Source: Acidimicrobiales bacterium (GTDB taxonomy: Bacteria > Actinomycetota > Acidimicrobiia > Acidimicrobiales > CADCSY01). Taken from it: a DNA stretch of 43,230 nt. A model generated the notes under the pieces. That model saw only the letters and a list, made by a program, of their open reading frames with translations. It ran no database searches and was not told where the DNA came from. Position 1 is the first letter of the stretch, and every line of letters begins with the position of its first letter. The stretch covers positions 1-43,230 of the forward strand of contig JAOBWJ010000379.1 in NCBI GenBank assembly GCA_025463335.1, given 5' to 3'. Of this stretch, positions 40,375 to 43,230 are shown in pieces. A program made the position numbers and the translations under genes.

Positions 40375-41457
40375 GTGCGCGCTGCCATCTTCGTCGGCCA
40401 GGACCAGCCCCCCTCGATCGAGGATGTCATCGCCGTGGAACCGGGCCCGGGCGACGTGGTCGTTCGGGTCGGCGCCAGCGGCGTGTGCCACAGCGACCTG
40501 TCGGTGCTCAACGGCACGCTGCCGGTGCCGCCGCCCATGGTGCTCGGCCACGAAGGCGCCGGGACCGTCGAGTGGGTTGGGAGCGAGGTCACCCGGGTGC
40601 GGTTGGGCGACCGGGTGATCGCCTCACTCACCCCGGTGTGCGGCTCGTGCTGGCATTGCATCCGGGGCGAGACCCATCTGTGCGAGGCGGGGAGCGCCTT
40701 CGGCCGGGTCACCCGGGTGCATCGCCACGACGGCTCGACCGCCCCTGCGCTGTCGGGCCTGGGCACGTTCGTTGACGTGATGACCACGAGCGAGTTCGCC
40801 CTCGTGCCGGTGCGCACCGACCTGCCCGACGAGCAACTGGCCCTCATCGGATGCGGTGTCACGACCGGAGTGGGCGCTGCCCTCAACACGGCCAAGGTGT
40901 TCCCGGGGGCGACCGTCGCCGTCATCGGGTGCGGCGGCGTAGGTACGGCGGTCATCCAGGGGGCCCGCATCGCCGGCGCCGCCCGAATCGTGGCCATCGA
41001 CCCGGTCGCGGCCAAGCGGGAGGCCGCCCTCGGGTTCGGCGCCACCGACGCCGTCGACCCCGCCGACGATCCGGTCGAGCAGGTGAAGGCCCTCACCGAC
41101 GGGCGGGGCGTGGACTTCGCCTTCGAGGTGGTGGGCGCCGAGACCCTGATGCAGCAGGCCATGGGCATGACGCGCCGGGGCGGCACGACCGTGCTGGTCG
41201 GGGTGCCCCGCTTCGACGCGGCCCTGGCCGTCCCGGTGTTCCCGCTGATCCTGGCCGACCGGACGATCAAGGGCAGCTACTACGGCTCGGCGCAGGCCCT
41301 GCGCGACTTCCCGAGGTTCATCGCCCTCATCGAGAGCGGGCGGCTCGACCTCGGTTCGATGGTCTCGCAACGCCTCCCGCTCGACCGGCTGGAGGACGCC
41401 TTCGAGACCATGCGGACCGGCGACGCCATCCGCTCGGTGATCTCGGCGACGTCCTGA
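40375..41457 (+). CDS. Zinc-dependent alcohol dehydrogenase, class III/NDMA-type
   Basis: A 360-residue alcohol dehydrogenase. Catalytic zinc ligands are Cys38 and His59-Glu60 (GHEG) and later Cys160 (IGCGVTTG). The structural zinc ligands are Cys89, 92, 95 and 103. The nucleotide-binding motif is GCGGVG. The IGCGVTTGVGAALNTAKV stretch is typical of class III and actinobacterial NDMA-dependent enzymes. A GTG start lies nine bases past the MaoC stop, so it is the third gene of that operon. Its last 178 bases are overlapped on the other strand by the EamA gene. Confidence 0.88.
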   Translation: MRAAIFVGQDQPPSIEDVIAVEPGPGDVVVRVGASGVCHSDLSVLNGTLPVPPPMVLGHEGAGTVEWVGSEVTRVRLGDRVIASLTPVCGSCWHCIRGETHLCEAGSAFGRVTRVHRHDGSTAPALSGLGTFVDVMTTSEFALVPVRTDLPDEQLALIGCGVTTGVGAALNTAKVFPGATVAVIGCGGVGTAVIQGARIAGAARIVAIDPVAAKREAALGFGATDAVDPADDPVEQVKALTDGRGVDFAFEVVGAETLMQQAMGMTRRGGTTVLVGVPRFDAALAVPVFPLILADRTIKGSYYGSAQALRDFPRFIALIESGRLDLGSMVSQRLPLDRLEDAFETMRTGDAIRSVISATS

Positions 41458-42302
41458 ACTCGGAGAGACGCGCCGTATGCGATGGCGCCGAGCGTCACGA
41501 CGAACCCCGTGAGCTGCAGCGGCGACAGTGACTGGTCGAGGACGACCCAACCGAGCACGGCGCCGGTGACGGGTGCGGCCAGGCCCAGCAGGGGCGGAGC
41601 CGCGGAGGGCAGGCGGCGGATGCCGTTGAACCACAGCACGAAGGCCAGCGCCGTGCCCACCAGGCTGAGGTAGCCGAACCCGGCGACGTTGCGTCCGGTC
41701 AGCGACGGGGGCAGGCCCTCGACGATTGCGGTCAATGGGACCAGCACCAGGCCGCCCATCAGCAGCTGCCAGCCGGTGGCTGCCACCTGGTTCGACGGCG
41801 TCGGCCAGCGCTTGGTGAGCACCACGCCGACGGCGAACGAGAGATTGGCTCCGACGGCGGCAACCAGGCCGACGGGGTCGAGGTCGGCACCGGGGCGGAT
41901 CACGACCAGGCCGACGCCGAGGGCGGCGACCATTCCGACGACCAGCCCCAGCGCCCGGGGCCGGCGCCCGTTGACCAGCCAGGACAGGCCGGCCACGAAG
42001 AGGGGCTGCAGGCCGCCGACGGCGGCCGCCACGCCACCGGGCAGCCGGTACACGGCGGCTACCAGCAACGGGAAGAAGACGCCGAAGTTGAACACGGCCA
42101 GCACGCCGGTGCGCCACCACTCGGCACCCCGCGGCCGCCAGCGGGAGGCGAACAGGCTGGCGGCGACCAGGGCCAGGCCGGAGGGCACGACCCGCATGGT
42201 GGCCACCAGCAAGGGGCGACCTTCGGGGAGCAGCTCGGTGATGGTGACGTAGGTGGTCCCCCAGGCGATGGGTGCCAGCACCGTCGCCGATGACGCCTTC
42301 AT
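41280..42302 (-). CDS. EamA/DMT-family transporter with an antisense-derived C-terminal tail
   Basis: A 340-residue drug/metabolite transporter with two EamA repeats and ten membrane helices. APIAWGTTYVTITELLPEGRPLLVATMRVVPSG starts the first repeat and GALLNFGVFF- and ALAFVLWFNGIRRLPSAAPPLLGLAAPVTGAVLGWVVLDQSLS-like blocks follow. The conserved part ends at about residue 282, as usual for the family. The last 58 residues are read from the antisense strand of the alcohol dehydrogenase 3' end, are Ser/Arg-rich and look unlike any transporter. The ancestral stop seems lost. The start is the ATG at 42302, right at the predicted transcription start, so the mRNA is probably leaderless. Confidence 0.85.
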   Translation of the reverse strand: MKASSATVLAPIAWGTTYVTITELLPEGRPLLVATMRVVPSGLALVAASLFASRWRPRGAEWWRTGVLAVFNFGVFFPLLVAAVYRLPGGVAAAVGGLQPLFVAGLSWLVNGRRPRALGLVVGMVAALGVGLVVIRPGADLDPVGLVAAVGANLSFAVGVVLTKRWPTPSNQVAATGWQLLMGGLVLVPLTAIVEGLPPSLTGRNVAGFGYLSLVGTALAFVLWFNGIRRLPSAAPPLLGLAAPVTGAVLGWVVLDQSLSPLQLTGFVVTLGAIAYGASLRVQDVAEITERMASPVRMVSKASSSRSSGRRCETIEPRSSRPLSMRAMNLGKSRRACAEP

Positions 42303-42309
42303 GGTCAGT

Positions 42310-42337
42310 ATCTTAACATCGAGACGATGACCGTCAA
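42310..42337 (-). promoter_or_regulatory. Predicted promoter of the EamA gene, leaderless
   Basis: On the minus strand TTGACG (42337-42332) and TAAGAT (42315-42310) are 16 bases apart. The ATG is seven bases beyond the -10 box, where transcription should begin, so there is no room for a ribosome site. Confidence 0.6.
42311..42329. promoter_or_regulatory. Candidate MarR operator in the eamA/marR gap
   Basis: Two overlapping symmetries are seen: TCTTAACATCGAGA (42311-42324), which resembles actinobacterial MarR boxes of the TCTTGACATCAAGA kind, and the perfect CATCG-AGA-CGATG (42317-42329). Both lie in the spacer between the eamA -10 and -35 boxes, so binding should block that promoter. Confidence 0.5.
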
Positions 42338-42356
42338 GGCGTCCCCTCGCTACAGT
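42328..42356 (+). promoter_or_regulatory. Predicted promoter of the marR gene, leaderless
   Basis: TGACCG (42328-42333) and TACAGT (42351-42356) are 17 bases apart, and a GTG begins six bases after the -10 box. It overlaps the eamA promoter on the other strand, so one regulator could control both. Confidence 0.45.
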
Positions 42357-42362
42357 GCCGCC

Positions 42363-42863
42363 GTGGCACGCCAACAACCCGACGCCGTCGACCGGATCAC
42401 GAGCCAGTGGCAGGATGTGCGCCCCGACGTCGACTCGTCACCGATTGCGGTGATCGGCCGAGTGTCTCGGCTGTCGCGGCTGGTCGACCGGCGCCTGACC
42501 GAAAGCTTCGCCCGCTACGGCATCGAGAGCTGGATGTACGACGTGCTGGCCACGTTGCGCCGATCGGGCGAGCCCTACGAGCTCAGCGCCGGCGACCTGG
42601 TGCGCCACACCATGGTGACCACGGGCGCCATCACCAACCGGATCGACCGGCTCGAGCAACGGGGCCTGGTCGAGCGGACGAGCACCGACGACCGCCGCAA
42701 GGTCATCGTCCGCCTGACGGCGCAGGGCCTCGCCGTCGTCGACGAGGTCGTGGTGGCCCACATGGCCACCGAGCGCGACCTCCTGGCCGCCCTGTCACCC
42801 CGCCAGCAGGACGACCTGGCCAAGCTCCTGCGCACCACCCTCGTCGCCCTCGGCGACGCCTGA
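42363..42863 (+). CDS. MarR family transcriptional regulator
   Basis: A 166-residue winged-helix repressor. AVIGRVSRLSRLVDRRLTESFARYGIESWMYDVLATLRRSG leads into the DNA-binding part YELSAGDLVRHTMVTTGAITNRIDRLEQRGLVERTSTDDRRKVIVRLTAQG, with the D-x-R wing. The start is set at GTG 42363, six bases after a -10 box, giving the usual MarR length; an ATG 12 codons upstream (42327) would put the promoter inside the gene. It is divergent from the EamA transporter and very likely controls it in response to a small aromatic or toxic compound. Confidence 0.85.
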   Translation: MARQQPDAVDRITSQWQDVRPDVDSSPIAVIGRVSRLSRLVDRRLTESFARYGIESWMYDVLATLRRSGEPYELSAGDLVRHTMVTTGAITNRIDRLEQRGLVERTSTDDRRKVIVRLTAQGLAVVDEVVVAHMATERDLLAALSPRQQDDLAKLLRTTLVALGDA

Positions 42864-43134
42864 CAGGCCGAGCGGAGAGCCGGCACGGGCGAGGTCCTGA
42901 TACCGCCCCTTCCCTAGGGCCTCAAAGACAAGGACGCAACCACGGGGGCGAGGGTCACATGACTCACGTCGGTGCCGCCCGCCGATCCGTTCTGGGGCCC
43001 TAGGAAGGCCGATGATGGTCGGATCTGGGCCCCGGAATGGCTGAAGACCCCGCGACGACCTTCGGCCACCCCGCCTCTGGGCGCGTCTTTGTCCTTTGGC
43101 GTAACCCCCGCAGTACGCCCGAACTCCTGGGCCT
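42864..43134. other. Non-coding stretch with interlocking inverted and direct repeats
   Basis: No convincing gene is present. CTTCCCTAGGGCC (42909-42921) is matched in reverse by GGCCCTAGGAAG (42996-43007). A near-match of CAAAGACAAGGACGC (42924-42938) occurs in reverse in GCGTCTTTGTCCTTTG (43083-43098). The pairs interlock (A-B-A'-B'), a pseudoknot-compatible order. TCTGGGGCCCTAGGAAGG (42991-43008) is loosely repeated in direct orientation by TCTGGGCCCCGGAATGG (43024-43040). CGCCCC (42904-42909) can also pair with GGGGCG (42945-42950). This may be a structured RNA, a repeat family member or terminators of the flanking convergent genes. Confidence 0.45.
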
Positions 43135-43141
43135 CTAGGCC
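43130..43141. terminator. Palindrome at the stop codon of the last partial gene
   Basis: GGCCT-CT-AGGCC is a 12-bp inverted repeat that contains the TAG stop of the minus-strand gene. The two-base centre is too short for a good RNA loop, so it is a weak terminator candidate. Confidence 0.25.
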
Positions 43142-43230
43142 GGACGGAGGACGACGGCTTGATCGGGGGCCAGGGTGCCCGTCCAGGTGGTGGCGCCGTC
43201 ACTGGTGACGTCGAGGTCCCAGTCGCCGTC
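43135..43230 (-). CDS. 3' end of an unidentified gene, truncated by the window edge
   Basis: Thirty-one codons and a TAG stop on the minus strand; the 5' part lies beyond the window. The peptide reads DGDWDLDVTSDGATTWTG and then ends in QAVVLRPA. Alternating hydrophobic and polar residues suggest the last strands of a beta-sandwich, such as the C-terminal domain of a carbohydrate-active or extracellular enzyme. This is too little to assign a family. Confidence 0.5.
   Translation of the reverse strand, partial: DGDWDLDVTSDGATTWTGTLAPDQAVVLRPA

Noticed and set aside
1-43230. Mobile element, prophage, tRNA or rRNA genes
   Set aside because: No transposase, integrase, phage structural gene, terminal repeats, tRNA cloverleaf or rRNA block was seen. 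Codon style is uniform across the window.

Overview
The window is a compact, very GC-rich piece of chromosome with many GTG and some TTG starts, four-base start/stop overlaps, IclR, MarR, LuxR and ECF regulators, luciferase-like (LLM) flavin oxidoreductases and SRPBCC proteins. This style fits a high-GC actinobacterium, and the Ser/Thr/Pro-rich secreted protein and gene mix suggest the Acidimicrobiia. That placement is inference; no rRNA, tRNA, mobile element or CRISPR array was found.

Layout. (1) 123-1799: a DEAD-box RNA helicase, divergent from (2) 1910-5561, a three-subunit molybdenum hydroxylase of the form II CO-dehydrogenase type in the order small, large, medium. (3) 5567-14125, minus strand: one long catabolic operon. 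It begins with both subunits of a type II hydroquinone 1,2-dioxygenase (HapC/HapD), followed by a four-helix membrane protein, a HapE-like aldehyde dehydrogenase, the two subunits of a CatI/CatJ-like 3-oxoadipate CoA-transferase separated by an NTF2-like protein, a PcpA/MhqO-like ring-cleaving dioxygenase, an MhqD-like hydrolase, an enoyl-CoA hydratase family protein and a small VOC protein. A divergent PcaR-type IclR regulator (14255-15028) faces it. Two 15-bp palindromes lie among the divergent promoters.

(4) 15107-17815: a secreted subtilase with Thr/Pro-rich linkers and an IPT/TIG domain. (5) 17837-21058: zinc alcohol dehydrogenase, two small SRPBCC/stress-type proteins and a beta-lactamase-fold serine hydrolase. 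(6) 21137-26116: an LLM monooxygenase with its FMN reductase and an SDR on plus, converging on an LLM / acetoacetate-decarboxylase-like / SRPBCC operon on minus. (7) 26262-34069: a Liv-type ABC transporter with a fused permease, followed by an unknown secreted protein, a small membrane protein and an MFS transporter. (8) 34118-39381: a MaoC hydratase, a PAS-LuxR regulator, and a minus-strand group of ECF sigma factor, membrane protein, LuxR-like regulator and DUF1214 protein, with a secreted Cys-rich protein upstream. (9) 39551-43230: a two-gene MaoC dehydratase pair, a zinc alcohol dehydrogenase, an EamA transporter that overlaps that dehydrogenase antisense, a divergent MarR regulator, a repeat-rich intergenic stretch and the 3' end of an unidentified gene.

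How it works together. The central operon can be read as hydroquinone -> 4-hydroxymuconic semialdehyde (HapCD) -> maleylacetate (HapE-like) -> [maleylacetate reductase, not in the window] -> 3-oxoadipate -> 3-oxoadipyl-CoA (CatIJ-like). A second, unrelated ring-cleaving dioxygenase and its hydrolase partner may extend the range to substituted hydroquinones or protect against quinones. The remaining genes suggest an organism that imports and oxidises varied organic acids, aromatics and acyl-CoA substrates.
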